Part shown: piece by piece, positions 35,528-43,935 of the stretch
Layout of the letters: every line of letters starts with the position of its first letter
How positions within the stretch are numbered: position 1 is the stretch's first letter
DNA from: Luteococcus sanguinis
Lineage (GTDB): Bacteria; Actinomycetota; Actinomycetes; Propionibacteriales; Propionibacteriaceae
NCBI RefSeq assembly: GCF_039527675.1
Contig: NZ_BAAAKI010000010.1
Coordinates: 182,705-246,704, forward strand
Direction: 5' to 3'
Length of the DNA: 64,000 bases
Notes under the pieces: model-generated
The model's input: only the letters and a program-made list of their open reading frames with translations
What the model was told of the DNA's origin: nothing
Database searches by the model: none
Position numbers and translations under genes: made by a program

Positions 35528-35734
35528 CCCCAGATCGGCTTGCGTGTCGGCTCCCGGAACGCCTAGAAAGGAAGGGCCCGCCCCGGGGAAGGGGCGGTGC
35601 GGTGGTTCAGGAAACACACACCCATCTGGCGACACGTCGCCACACCGGAGGGCGGCGCAAGGTCCGGTGGGGTGGGACACCTGGGCACATCGGCCGGAGA
35701 CGTCGCCGCTGCCTGGTCACTACGTGGTAACACA

Positions 35735-35770
35735 CACGAAGGGCCCCGCCATAGCGGGGCCCTTCTCGTG
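35735..35770. terminator. Terminator of ilvD
   Basis: Strong hairpin: CACGAAGGGCCCCGC and GCGGGGCCCTTC-CGTG around a four-base loop, 22 bases beyond the ilvD stop on the minus strand. AGGGCCC stem is 11 bp of perfect pairing. Confidence 0.75.
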
Positions 35771-35791
35771 GGTGGGTTCAGGTGCGCGGCC

Positions 35792-37654
35792 TCACTCGTC
35801 GAAGTGGCGCGCGGCGCCCTTGTCGGCCGAGAGGGCGTAGCGCGCGAAGATCTTCAGCGCAGTCGAGACCTGGCGGTCCCGGTCGACGGGCTTCCAACCG
35901 GCCGTCTCCTGGTCGGCGCGGCGGGCGTCCAGTTCCTCGTCGCTGACCTTGAGCTCCACTCGGCGGCCGGGGATGTCGAACTCGATCACGTCGCCGTCCC
36001 GCACCAGCCCGATCGCTCCGCCGCTGGCCGCCTCCGGGGACACGTGGCCGACCGACAGGCCGGACGAACCGCCGGAGAAGCGTCCGTCGGTGATCAGCGC
36101 GCACTTGGGGCCCAGGCCAACGCCCTTGAGGTAGCTGGTCGGGTACAGCATCTCCTGCATGCCGGGGCCGCCCTTCGGGCCCTCGTAGCGGACGACGACG
36201 ACGTCCCCCTCGACGATCTTGCCGCCCAGGATCATCTCGACGGCCTGCTCCTGGCTCTCGGCCACCTTCGCGGGCCCGGAGAACTGCCACTGGTGCTCGG
36301 GGACGCCGGCGGTCTTGACGATGCAGCCATCCGGGGCGAGGTTGCCCTTCAGTACGGCCAGACCGCCCTCGGTGGTGTACGCGTGCTCGACGGAGCGGAT
36401 GCAGCCGTCCGCGGCGTCGGTGTCCAGGCTGGCCCAGCGGTTGTTCGTGCTGAAGGCCTCGGTTGTCCGGACCCCGCCGGGCGCGGCGTGGAAGCGTTCG
36501 ATCGCTGCTTCGCTGGCCTGGCCGGAGCGGATGTCCCAGGTGCCAAGCCACTCGTCCAGGGTCTTGGCGTGGACGGCGCGCACGCCCTCGTTGAACATCC
36601 CAGCGCGGCGCAGTTCGCCGAGGATGGCGGGGATGCCCCCGGCACGGTGCACGTCCTCCATGTAGTACTTCGTGGTGTTCGGGGCCACCTTCACCAGACA
36701 GGGCGTCTCGCGGCTCAGCGCGTCGATGTCGTCCTGGTCGAAGTCGACCTTCGCCTCCTGCGCGGCGGCCAGCAGGTGCAGGATCGTGTTGGTCGAGCCG
36801 CCCATCGCGATGTCGAGGCGCATGGCGTTCTCGAAGGCGGGCTTGCCGGCGATCGAGAGCGGGAGTACCGAGTCGTCGTCCTGCTCGTAGTACTGGCGGC
36901 ACAGGTCGACGACGAGCCGCCCGGCCTCCAGGAAGAGGTCCTTGCGGGCCATCGCGGTCGCCAGCGTCGAGCCGTTGCCGGGCAGCGAGAGACCGAGTGC
37001 TTCGGTCAGGCAGTTCATCGAGTTGGCGGTGAACATGCCCGAGCAGGAACCGCAGGTGGGGCACGCATTGTTCTCGATCGCGTCGATCTGTTCGTCCGAG
37101 ACGGTGTTGTCGACGGCCTTGATCATGGCGTCGATCAGGTCGAGCCGCTCCATCCCGCCCTCGTCGGGAGCGCCCGGGACGACGCGGTCGCCAAGGATGC
37201 GTCCGGCCTCCATCGGTCCGCCGGAGACGAAGACGGTGGGAATGTTGAGCCGCAGCGCGGCGAGCAGCATGCCGGGGGTGATCTTGTCGCAGTTGGAGAT
37301 GCAGACCAGCGCGTCGGCCTGATGCGCGTTGACCATGTACTCCACGGCATCGGCGATCACCTCGCGGCTGGGCAGCGAGTAGAGCATGCCCGAATGGCCC
37401 ATGGCGATGCCGTCGTCGACGGCGATGGTGTTGAACTCGCGCCCCACACCGCCCGCCTCCTTCACTGCCCCCGCGACCAACTGACCCATGTCCTTGAGGT
37501 GGACGTGGCCCGGTACGAACTGCGTGAAGGAGTTCGCGATTGCGACGATCGGCTTGCCGAAGTCGTCATTGGTCATGCCGGTGGCGCGCCACAGGGCGCG
37601 GGCTCCGGCCATGTTGCGGCCGTGGGTGGTGGTGCGGGAACGAAGTGCAGGCAT
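35792..37654 (-). CDS. ilvD: Dihydroxy-acid dehydratase
   Basis: A 620-residue iron-sulfur enzyme for the third step of valine/isoleucine synthesis. The start MPALRSRTTTHGRNMAGARAL is canonical. Cluster-binding cysteines are in VCISNCDKITPG and NACPTCGSCSGMFTANSMNC; TDGRFSGGSSGLSVGHVSPEA is the C-terminal signature. It ends SADKGAARHFDE. The ATG at 37654 fits relatives; the longer reading frame upstream has no support. Monocistronic, ending in a strong hairpin; ilvA is found elsewhere in the window (52.1 kb). Confidence 0.97.
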   Translation of the reverse strand: MPALRSRTTTHGRNMAGARALWRATGMTNDDFGKPIVAIANSFTQFVPGHVHLKDMGQLVAGAVKEAGGVGREFNTIAVDDGIAMGHSGMLYSLPSREVIADAVEYMVNAHQADALVCISNCDKITPGMLLAALRLNIPTVFVSGGPMEAGRILGDRVVPGAPDEGGMERLDLIDAMIKAVDNTVSDEQIDAIENNACPTCGSCSGMFTANSMNCLTEALGLSLPGNGSTLATAMARKDLFLEAGRLVVDLCRQYYEQDDDSVLPLSIAGKPAFENAMRLDIAMGGSTNTILHLLAAAQEAKVDFDQDDIDALSRETPCLVKVAPNTTKYYMEDVHRAGGIPAILGELRRAGMFNEGVRAVHAKTLDEWLGTWDIRSGQASEAAIERFHAAPGGVRTTEAFSTNNRWASLDTDAADGCIRSVEHAYTTEGGLAVLKGNLAPDGCIVKTAGVPEHQWQFSGPAKVAESQEQAVEMILGGKIVEGDVVVVRYEGPKGGPGMQEMLYPTSYLKGVGLGPKCALITDGRFSGGSSGLSVGHVSPEAASGGAIGLVRDGDVIEFDIPGRRVELKVSDEELDARRADQETAGWKPVDRDRQVSTALKIFARYALSADKGAARHFDE

Positions 37655-37745
37655 GTGCTCCAGCCTAGGCGGGTGGGCTGACGGTGCACTGGGCGTCCCA
37701 GATGCTTTGGCGCCTCCCTTGCGCTCACGCACCTAGCCTTGGCCC

Positions 37746-38126
37746 ATGGCACCCGAGAACTCCACGTCCCTCGACGAGCTCGCCCTCGACGAACTCGCCC
37801 GTGAGCTGATCGCCCGCGAGCCCCTGCTCGGCCGTAGCTACCAGAGCGCGACCGAGGTCGACCAGACCACCGTCCCCGGCTTCCGCGCGATCGACGCGAC
37901 CGGACGTGAGGTCACCTTGGGCATGGTCCGGGCAGGTGCCGGGACGGGTTCGGGCACCATGCCGGGGACGATCAGCCAGGCGGTGCTGCGGCCGGTCGGC
38001 AGCGAGGTCGTCGTGCTCGACTACCTGTTCACCGGGCTGGCCGCGACGGCGCGGAACACGACGGTCTGGCTGCGCGTCGGCGACCAGTGGCGTGCGGCGC
38101 ATCACCAGCAGACACACGTTTCCTGA
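37746..38126 (+). CDS. Hypothetical protein, small mixed fold
   Basis: A 126-residue protein that I do not recognise. Its N-terminal third is helical and acidic (LDELALDELARELIAREPLLG), followed by a beta-rich region, TVPGFRAIDATGREVTLGMV and VVVLDYLFTGLAATARNTTVWLRV-type strands, ending DQWRAAHHQQTHVS. The ending resembles the last strands of NTF2/DUF4440-like cone proteins, which is suggestive only. No signal peptide or membrane span. Codon use is like its neighbours, so it is likely coding. Divergent from ilvD. Confidence 0.65.
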   Translation: MAPENSTSLDELALDELARELIAREPLLGRSYQSATEVDQTTVPGFRAIDATGREVTLGMVRAGAGTGSGTMPGTISQAVLRPVGSEVVVLDYLFTGLAATARNTTVWLRVGDQWRAAHHQQTHVS

Positions 38127-38231
38127 GCAATTCCACAAGGCCGCATGTGAGTTGGCTGAAGCTCCTTTGGGACACCTGAACGAAAGCTCTCCAAGCCCTG
38201 TTTCGGCACCTTCGTCACGTGGAATGGGCCC

Positions 38232-38456
38232 ATGGAAGCTGCTCTTGGCCTGGCCCTGCTCGTCGCGATCGCACTGGGCGTGTTCCTCGTCGTCCCTGCC
38301 TTGGTCGCGGTGCCCGTGCTGGTGGTCGCGTGGGCCCGTCGTCCTCGTCCAGTTGGCGCACTCACCCCCGAGTTGGACCGCCCGCAGCCTCGGCCGGGCA
38401 CCCAGCCCCCTGCAGAGAAGCCCGCCCAGCGTCAGGACGTCGTCCGCGCCGCCTGA
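38232..38456 (+). CDS. Small single-membrane-span protein, hypothetical
   Basis: A 74-residue reading frame: helices over about residues 4-32 (LALLVAIALGVFLVVPALV) and a Pro-rich soluble tail (RPQPRPGTQPPAEKPAQRQ). No RBS better than a weak G-rich stretch is visible before the ATG. It may be a small membrane protein; Pro-rich tails occur in such actinobacterial proteins. No homolog recognised; it could be spurious. Confidence 0.4.
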   Translation: MEAALGLALLVAIALGVFLVVPALVAVPVLVVAWARRPRPVGALTPELDRPQPRPGTQPPAEKPAQRQDVVRAA

Positions 38457-38582
38457 TCTCGCCAAGCTTGGGTCCGGGTTGGCCACAGGTCGCCCGTACT
38501 CGCCGGACGTCGGGTACTGCCGACGACCCCTTCCGCGAACTGACCCGCGTCGACCCGCAATACCGCTCGAGGGCCGCTGGCC

Positions 38583-38990
38583 TCAGTCGACGACCCGGAA
38601 CCGCTCCACCACGACCAAGGTGTCGTCATCGATGACGAAATCACCACCCAGTTCGGCCTGCATCTCCGGGCTGCGCCAGAAGCGCTCGTGCCCGGCGCGC
38701 CACTGCTGCACGGAGAGGTAGCCCTCCCCCTCGTCCATCGCGTGGCCCAGGTCCACGTCGGCGAGGCGCTTCACGCCCACGTCGGTGATCTCGATGATGG
38801 CGACCTCCCGATCATGCGAGTCGACCAACGACTGGCGCTCGCCGGGTTCGGGGACGGGCGCACCCTCGCGCTGGTACTCCGCGAACAGGCCCGAGGTTGC
38901 GGTCTTCGACCCCTCGAGGATGGCGTCGACCAATTGGTCGCGCAGGGGTCCGGGGAAGCCGAACTGGGCCTTTGGAAGCTCCGTCGTCAC
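38583..38990 (-). CDS. ASCH-domain protein
   Basis: A 135-residue protein of the ASCH family, an RNA-binding beta-barrel related to PUA domains. Typical parts are FGFPGPLRDQLVDAILEGSKTATSG near the start, then VPEPGERQSLVDSHDREVAI and EGYLSVQQWRAGHERFW. Members bind RNA or act as amidohydrolases on modified nucleosides; the present function is unknown. Monocistronic, convergent with the small membrane protein gene and divergent from the MGMT gene. Confidence 0.85.
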   Translation of the reverse strand: MTTELPKAQFGFPGPLRDQLVDAILEGSKTATSGLFAEYQREGAPVPEPGERQSLVDSHDREVAIIEITDVGVKRLADVDLGHAMDEGEGYLSVQQWRAGHERFWRSPEMQAELGGDFVIDDDTLVVVERFRVVD

Positions 38991-39076
38991 CCAGCGAACC
39001 TAGCCAAAGCGTCCGCACGGTCGCGTACTGTCCAGCCCTCGGGAGCCACACTCGGCGCCCGTCATAGTCTGTGGGT

Positions 39077-39655
39077 ATGAGCCCCGCGACGACGCCAACG
39101 GTCCAACGGCACTGGAACAGGCTGTACTGGGACGAAATCGACAGCCCCCTGCCCGAGCTGGAGGGGTCCGACCAGACCCTGCGACTGCTGCTGGTCGCCT
39201 CCGACCATGGTCTGGTCGAGATCGGCTTTGTCCCGGCACGCGAGCACGACGCCGCGATCGTCGCCCTGTCCACGATCGCCGACGAGCTGCACCACGAGCC
39301 GGCCATGCTCTCGGAGGCAGCGCGCGAACTGGACGAGTACTTCGCCGGCACCCGGACGTCCTTCAGCCTGCCGTTGGACCTGCCGGCCGACCCCTCCTTC
39401 CGGGCCACCGCCCGGGTGCGGCTACGCGACATCGGCTACGGCGAGACCCGCACCTACAAGGAGTTCGCGACGATCCTGGGCCGGCCCACCGCCATCCGCG
39501 CGGCCGCGACGGCGTGTGCCACCAACCAGTTGCCGATCGTCGTCCCCTGCCACCGCGTCGTGCGAGGAGACGGTTCGCTGGGTGGTTACCTCGGCGGCCT
39601 GCCCGCCAAGAAGTTCCTGCTGGAGTTGGAGAAGAAGGGCGCACGACGTGGTTGA
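39077..39655 (+). CDS. ogt: Methylated-DNA--protein-cysteine methyltransferase
   Basis: A 192-residue suicide repair protein that transfers O6-alkyl groups from guanine to its own cysteine. The active site is VVPCHRVVRGDGSLGGYLGG; the HTH region is LRDIGYGETRTYKEFATILG with AIRAAATACATNQLPI. The N-terminal part begins VQRHWNRLYWDEIDSPLPEL. It belongs to the Ogt branch by length and lack of an Ada domain. Its stop lies within the start of the flavin reductase gene, so the two are coupled. Confidence 0.93.
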   Translation: MSPATTPTVQRHWNRLYWDEIDSPLPELEGSDQTLRLLLVASDHGLVEIGFVPAREHDAAIVALSTIADELHHEPAMLSEAARELDEYFAGTRTSFSLPLDLPADPSFRATARVRLRDIGYGETRTYKEFATILGRPTAIRAAATACATNQLPIVVPCHRVVRGDGSLGGYLGGLPAKKFLLELEKKGARRG

Positions 39656-40130
39656 TGAGATGTCCGACCAGATGCGCCTGGCCTTCCGGCACCACCCGGC
39701 GGGAGTTGGTCTGGTGACCGCTGCCGACGCCGAGGGTCCGGTGGGGATGGTCGTCTCGTCGCTGGCGAGTGTCTCCATCGAACCGCCGATGGTTTCCTTC
39801 TCCGTCGCCTCCGCCTCGCGGACCGGGCAGCGGCTCGCACACGCCGACGGGCTGGCGGTGCACCTGGTCACCGCGGACGACCTGCCGCTCGCAATCGACT
39901 TCTCCACCCCGGGCAGCGCCCGCTTCACCGACGAGCACCCCTGGACGCCCGCCGGGAACGGCGCTCCGCTGTTGGCCACCAGCAGCGCGCGGATGACTGG
40001 GCGCGTGGTGCAGGTCATCGAGGCGGGCCAGAGCCTGCTGTTGCTCGTCCAGCTCGACGAGGTCAGCGTCCCGGACGTTGTCGGCGCGCCCGTGGTGTGG
40101 GTAGGCCGCGAATGGCGGCAACTCGCCTAG
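39648..40130 (+). CDS. Flavin reductase-like FMN-binding protein
   Basis: A 160-residue split-barrel FMN-binding domain protein: RLAFRHHPAGVGLVTAADAE, GMVVSSLASVSIEPPMVSFSV and a middle RTGQRLAHADGLAVHLVT stretch, the pattern of HpaC-like flavin reductases. It may supply FMNH2 to a monooxygenase that is not nearby. The GTG at 39648 is chosen since AAGGG lies eight bases upstream; ATG 39660 is an alternative. It overlaps the MGMT gene. Confidence 0.83.
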   Translation: MVDEMSDQMRLAFRHHPAGVGLVTAADAEGPVGMVVSSLASVSIEPPMVSFSVASASRTGQRLAHADGLAVHLVTADDLPLAIDFSTPGSARFTDEHPWTPAGNGAPLLATSSARMTGRVVQVIEAGQSLLLLVQLDEVSVPDVVGAPVVWVGREWRQLA

Positions 40131-40174
40131 ATGGTCACTCTTTGACCGGAGTCCGGCAGCCTAGTCTTGGACGC

Positions 40175-40549
40175 ATGTTCATCGCCGCTGCCGTGTTCGT
40201 CGCCCTGGCCGTCCTGCTCCACGTCTACATCTGGTACCTGGAGTCGTTCGCGTGGACGACGAAGGCGCGCGCGGTCTTCGGGACCGGCGAGCAAGAGGCG
40301 CTCGCCACGCAGGAGATGGCCTTCAACCAGGGCTTCTACAACCTCTTCCTGGCGTTGATCGCACTGGCCGGGTTGCTCGTGGCTGGCGGTTCCCGCGGCA
40401 CCGGCATCGCGTTGATGCTGGCTGGGACGGGCTCCATGCTTGCGGCGGCTGCGCTGCTGTTCGCGACCTCGCCCGACAAGCGCTCGGCCGCGATCAAGCA
40501 GGGCGTGTGCCCGCTCCTCGCGGTCGGTCTCCTGGTGCTCGTTCAGTGA
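40175..40549 (+). CDS. DUF1304 family membrane protein
   Basis: A 124-residue protein with four predicted helices. The DUF1304 pattern is clear: HVYIWYLESFAWTTKARAVFG near the start, then NQGFYNLFLALIALAGLL and a final AIKQGVCPLLAVGLLVLV. Function unknown. The last 56 bases overlap the convergent SRPBCC gene. Confidence 0.86.
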   Translation: MFIAAAVFVALAVLLHVYIWYLESFAWTTKARAVFGTGEQEALATQEMAFNQGFYNLFLALIALAGLLVAGGSRGTGIALMLAGTGSMLAAAALLFATSPDKRSAAIKQGVCPLLAVGLLVLVQ

Positions 40550-40979
40550 GTTCCTTGAGGCGCTGGATCGATGCCATCAGGTTCGATGACGTGGTCGAGC
40601 GCGCGCGTTCGAGGCGCCTCTCGTCGGTGAGTGCGGCCCAGTCGTAGGTGTGGCGGACCAGGGTGTGCTGGCCGTCGATCGGCTCCAGCTCCCAGCGCCA
40701 CAGGTGCCCCGGGGAGGGCTGGTCGACCGGGCCCGGCTGCCAGGCGATCAAGCGTCCCTCAGCGAACTCGCGGACGTGGTTCTTGCGCACTTTCCCGTTG
40801 GCGTTGACCATGACGAAGTCGTCACCCACGGCGCGAACGCGTTGACCCTCATCCGCGTGACCGAGGTTGTCGTTCCCGTCCCACTCGGGCTGGCGCGCCG
40901 GGTCGGCGATCAGCTCGAAGATGACATCGGCGGGGGCGGCAACCTCGGCCTCGGCGGTGACGACGCGGTGCTCGTTCAT
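40494..40979 (-). CDS. SRPBCC-family (START/Bet v1-like) protein
   Basis: A 161-residue ligand-binding helix-grip protein: RVVTAEAEVAAPADVIFELIADPARQPEWDGND-like start, GHADEGQRVRAVGDDFVMVN, HTLVRHTYDWAALTDERR. Such polyketide-cyclase/dehydrase-like proteins bind hydrophobic molecules; no ligand can be named. The ATG at 40979 is preceded, at 41020-41031, by a 12-bp palindrome that may be a regulatory site. It is convergent with the DUF1304 gene. Confidence 0.82.
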   Translation of the reverse strand: MNEHRVVTAEAEVAAPADVIFELIADPARQPEWDGNDNLGHADEGQRVRAVGDDFVMVNANGKVRKNHVREFAEGRLIAWQPGPVDQPSPGHLWRWELEPIDGQHTLVRHTYDWAALTDERRLERARSTTSSNLMASIQRLKELTERAPGDRPRGAGTRPA

Positions 40980-41019
40980 GCGTCCATCAAAGCGTGTGTG
41001 TTCGGCCCTGTCGAGGTTG

Positions 41020-41031
41020 TACAGGCCTGTA
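41020..41031. promoter_or_regulatory. 12-bp perfect palindrome upstream of the SRPBCC gene
   Basis: TACAGGCCTGTA, 41 bases before the SRPBCC start codon and ten bases before the end of the upstream PfpI gene. A compact dyad that could be an operator. No regulator is adjacent. Confidence 0.3.
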
Positions 41032-41040
41032 AATGGTTGC

Positions 41041-41586
41041 TCAGGCCTGGTCGATGGTGCTGACGAAGGCGTCGAGGTCATCCGGGGTGCGCGAGGTGAT
41101 GGCGGTCCAGCCGTTCGCGGGGCACACCTTGACCTCCTCGTCGACGACGGTCGCGCCGGCGTTGGCGAGGTCAGTGCGGATCGACTCGTAGCCCGTCAGC
41201 GTCTTGCCCTTCGCCAGCCCGGTCTCGACCAGGATCCACGGGGCATGACAGATCGCCGCGATCGTGCGTCCGGCGTCAGCTTGTGCCTTGACGACCTGCT
41301 GGATCTCGGCGTCCATCCGTCCGGCGTCGGCATTCAGCGTGCCGCCGGGCAGCAGGACGACGTCGAAGTCACCACTCGCTTCGGAAAGCTTCTTGTCCGT
41401 CGGGAAGACCTTCCCCCAGTCCTTGTCCCCGACGACGGTCTGCACGTCCTTTCCACTCGGGGTCACGACGGTGACGTCGTGGCCCAGTTCGCGCAGCTTC
41501 TCGACCGGCACGACGATCTCGTCCTGCTCGGTGCCGAAGTCGGTCGACACCACCAGGATCTTCTTGACGTTCTTGTTCTCAGCCAT
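41041..41586 (-). CDS. DJ-1/PfpI-family protein (type 1 glutamine amidotransferase-like)
   Basis: A 181-residue alpha/beta protein of the PfpI/YhbO group: VKKILVVSTDFGTEQDEIVVP at the start, then LLPGGTLNADAGRMD and the nucleophile elbow IAAICHAPWILVETGLAKG with Cys in CHAPW. Members act as glyoxalase III/deglycase-like enzymes or stress proteins. The start at 41586 fits relatives. No close operon partner is seen apart from the SRPBCC gene downstream on the same strand. Confidence 0.88.
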   Translation of the reverse strand: MAENKNVKKILVVSTDFGTEQDEIVVPVEKLRELGHDVTVVTPSGKDVQTVVGDKDWGKVFPTDKKLSEASGDFDVVLLPGGTLNADAGRMDAEIQQVVKAQADAGRTIAAICHAPWILVETGLAKGKTLTGYESIRTDLANAGATVVDEEVKVCPANGWTAITSRTPDDLDAFVSTIDQA

Positions 41587-41700
41587 GCCCAGAAGCTACC
41601 CACGCGTGACCCAACAGGAAAATCCGTTTCGTGGTGAGCGGAATGCTTGCCGCTCGCGGCAGCAGTTCCTGCCCTGCCTGATCGCGGATAGCCTTCGGCC

Positions 41701-42354
41701 ATGATCATCACCGTCGAGGGATCACACCGCGTCGAGCTGGCCCCGGAGCGTGGAGTGGTGCGGGTCAGGGTTTCGTCCGAGTCAGCCGACAAGGCCGAGG
41801 TGATGGCATGTCTGCAGCGCGACCTCGGCGCCCTGGTGGACGATCTGGACTCACTCGGAGCCGAGCAGCCCTCCCCCATCTCGCGGCGGGTGGTCGAGAC
41901 CCCGCGGACGAACACCTGGGTCGACCAGCTCCCCGACGGCACGCGCTTGGTCCACCACCAGGCGATTGCGCAGGTGAGCGCCGAGTTCGTCGACCTCGAG
42001 CGTTTGTCGCAGCGGGTGACCGCGTGGGGCGAGCGGGAGGGCCTGTCGATCGATGACGTCGCATGGACGCTGACCGACCAGACACGGGCGGGAGCCCGGG
42101 ACGAGGTACTCACCCGCGCCGTGGCAGACGCCCGGGAGCGCGCGGAGGTGCTGGCCAGGGCGGCCGGTTGCGGCGACGTGCGCTTCCTGGAGATCGCAGA
42201 CCCCGGTCTGCTGGGAGTCGCCACACCCGAGGCAGCTGCTGCCGGGGCGCAGTTCCGCACCATGCAGGCGTCCGCAGCTTTCGTGGGTGCCGAACCTGAC
42301 ACCATCACGACCAGCGCGACCATCCAGGTTCGTTTCGAAGCCGATCCCCGCTGA
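41701..42354 (+). CDS. SIMPL (DUF541) domain protein
   Basis: A 217-residue protein of the SIMPL/DUF541 family: MIITVEGSHRVELAPERGVV, GARDEVLTRAVADARERAEV, LARAAGCGDVRFLEI and the final TITTSATIQVRFEA. Unlike many members it lacks a visible signal peptide. The function is uncertain; BP26-like SIMPL proteins form oligomeric channels. Starts with ATG at 41701. A 21-bp tandem array follows its stop. Confidence 0.84.
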   Translation: MIITVEGSHRVELAPERGVVRVRVSSESADKAEVMACLQRDLGALVDDLDSLGAEQPSPISRRVVETPRTNTWVDQLPDGTRLVHHQAIAQVSAEFVDLERLSQRVTAWGEREGLSIDDVAWTLTDQTRAGARDEVLTRAVADARERAEVLARAAGCGDVRFLEIADPGLLGVATPEAAAAGAQFRTMQASAAFVGAEPDTITTSATIQVRFEADPR

Positions 42355-42357
42355 GCG

Positions 42358-42420
42358 CGTCCCCTCACAACCTCGGCCCGTCCCCTCACAACTCCGGCGC
42401 GTCCGCCAAAACGTGACGCC
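42358..42420. repeat. 21-bp tandem array, three copies
   Basis: CGTCCCCTCACAAC at 42358 and 42379 starts two 21-base units; a third, weaker unit (CGTCCGCCAAAAC) starts at 42400, again 21 bases on. The array begins four bases beyond the SIMPL stop codon and lies between that gene and the HEAT gene. Function unknown. Confidence 0.7.
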
Positions 42421-42523
42421 CTGGAGCAATCCGGTCCCGCTGAGGGACCGAATTGCGCAGAGACGTGCCGATTGGGCGTGGAAGCCAGGAGACGGCCCGC
42501 GCGGGGCTCCTACTCTGGGGGAC

Positions 42524-43252
42524 GTGACCTCACTCCAGACCCTGATGGCTGCCCTGCACTCCGACGACGCGAACCTGCGCCAGCAGGCCGCGCTGCGCCT
42601 TGGTGCGTTGGACGCGAGCGCGGTGATGCCCGAACTCGTCCCGTTGATGGCCGCCGAACCCGACGACTTCGTCCGCGAGACCCTCACTTGGGCCGTCGTC
42701 GCGCGTCCAGAGGCCGCGACCCCGGAGCTGACGAAAGCGCTGACGCGGGACGACCTGTCGCACGAGCCGGTGCTGCACGCACTGAGCAAGTTGGGCAACC
42801 CCGCCTCCATCGAGGCGATCCTGCCGCACGCCGCGACGGACGACACGGTGGTCGCGTCGAAGGCCTGGTGGGCGCTCGCCCGGATCGCGGACCCCCAGAC
42901 GCTGCCCGTGTTGATCAAGCATCTGGGCGTCACCGACGCGCAGCGACGCCACGGGCTGACCCGCGCGCTGCTCCAGTTCGGCGAGCCGGTGATCGACGCC
43001 TTGACGGCCGAGCTGGCGGGCGATGACCCCACCCGTCGATCCCACGCCGCCGAGGTGCTGATCGCCTTCGCCGACCCGGATCGCTACGGCACCGTCGAAC
43101 GCCGCGACGGACGTGACCTGTCCGATCGCGCCGCGGACGTGCTGCGGTCCGCGTACGCCCCGGAGGTGGACGAGGCACTGCTGATCGCGTCGACGGACGA
43201 GCGCCCCGGTCTTGCCGCGGCGGCCGAGCAACTACGAGCCGAGCGCGCCTGA
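42524..43252 (+). CDS. HEAT-repeat protein
   Basis: A 242-residue all-helical protein with repeated 30-residue HEAT-like units, such as LHSDDANLRQQAALRLGALD, AAEPDDFVRETLTWAVV, LTRDDLSHEPVLHALSKLG and HAATDDTVVASKAWWALARI. Such PBS-lyase-like repeats serve as scaffolds. GTG at 42524 after GGGGGA is the likely start; an internal ATG lies seven codons downstream (42545). Convergent with the TetR gene. Confidence 0.82.
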   Translation: MTSLQTLMAALHSDDANLRQQAALRLGALDASAVMPELVPLMAAEPDDFVRETLTWAVVARPEAATPELTKALTRDDLSHEPVLHALSKLGNPASIEAILPHAATDDTVVASKAWWALARIADPQTLPVLIKHLGVTDAQRRHGLTRALLQFGEPVIDALTAELAGDDPTRRSHAAEVLIAFADPDRYGTVERRDGRDLSDRAADVLRSAYAPEVDEALLIASTDERPGLAAAAEQLRAERA

Positions 43253-43267
43253 ACCTGGCAAGCAGCC

Positions 43268-43906
43268 TCAGCAGCCGCAGCCAGCGAGCAGCGCCTCCAC
43301 CGACCAGCGGAAGACATTGGGGATCTCCGGGACGGGCACCGCGGCCGCGACGGTGAGCGGGTGCTGTTCGGCGTCCGGAGGATCTGGCCACCGGGTGCGG
43401 ATGCTGTCACCCACCTCGATCATGGCGTGGCCAAACACCAGGGCGGTCAGCGCATGGGCAACCCGGGCGGCTACCGGGATCGTCGGCCCGCAACGGTGGA
43501 TCGCAGCGATCAGCGCCTCGTTGAGACCGTGGGAAGCCGGCCCACCGATGGGCTCCTCGAAGAGGAGTCGAGCCAGCGCCGGACGACCTATCAACTGCGA
43601 GAGCACGAGTTCCGCGAAGTCGACGATGTCAGCGCGAGTGGCTCCCGACGCCAGGGAGCCTCGATCGAGTTCCCCTAGCGCACGGTCCGCGAGCAGCTCC
43701 AGGAGCACCTCGCGGGACTCAGCGTAGGTGTACAGGGCATTCGGGGCGACCCCGAGTTCGCGGGCCACCGAGCGCATGCTGAAGGTTCGAAGGCCGTCGC
43801 GCTCAAGCACGAGGGTGGCCGCGTCGAGCACCAGGGCGACAGAGAGATCGCCCCGCGGGCCCCGCCGCCGCGGCCGCTCACGCGTCACATCCCTTGCCTT
43901 GTCCAT
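43268..43906 (-). CDS. TetR-family transcriptional regulator
   Basis: A 212-residue regulator: RGPRGDLSVALVLDAATLVLERDGLRTFSMRSVARELGVAP-type HTH over residues 10-60, with LYTYAESREVLLELLADRA continuing it, and a ligand-binding helical domain that follows. It ends SVEALLAGCGC. It is divergent from a CPBP-family protease gene, whose start codon overlaps a small palindrome; TetR proteins commonly regulate the divergent neighbour. Ligand unknown. ATG 43906 is preceded by a purine-rich but weak RBS. Confidence 0.9.
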   Translation of the reverse strand: MDKARDVTRERPRRRGPRGDLSVALVLDAATLVLERDGLRTFSMRSVARELGVAPNALYTYAESREVLLELLADRALGELDRGSLASGATRADIVDFAELVLSQLIGRPALARLLFEEPIGGPASHGLNEALIAAIHRCGPTIPVAARVAHALTALVFGHAMIEVGDSIRTRWPDPPDAEQHPLTVAAAVPVPEIPNVFRWSVEALLAGCGC

Positions 43907-43921
43907 GGCACGGACCCTATC

Positions 43922-43935
43922 CTCCAGACATGGAG
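43922..43935. promoter_or_regulatory. Small palindrome at the CPBP start codon
   Basis: CTCCA-GACA-TGGAG, a 14-bp dyad over the start codon of the CPBP gene and between it and the divergent TetR gene. It may be part of a TetR operator. Weak; other symmetric elements are absent from this 23-base intergene. Confidence 0.3.

Noticed and set aside
35410..35530. Possible chromosomal origin
   Set aside because: DnaA-like boxes are present, but dnaA, dnaN, recF, gyrB and an AT-rich unwinding region are absent.
35597..37681. 694-codon plus-strand frame opposite ilvD
   Set aside because: Antisense shadow of ilvD with biased composition.
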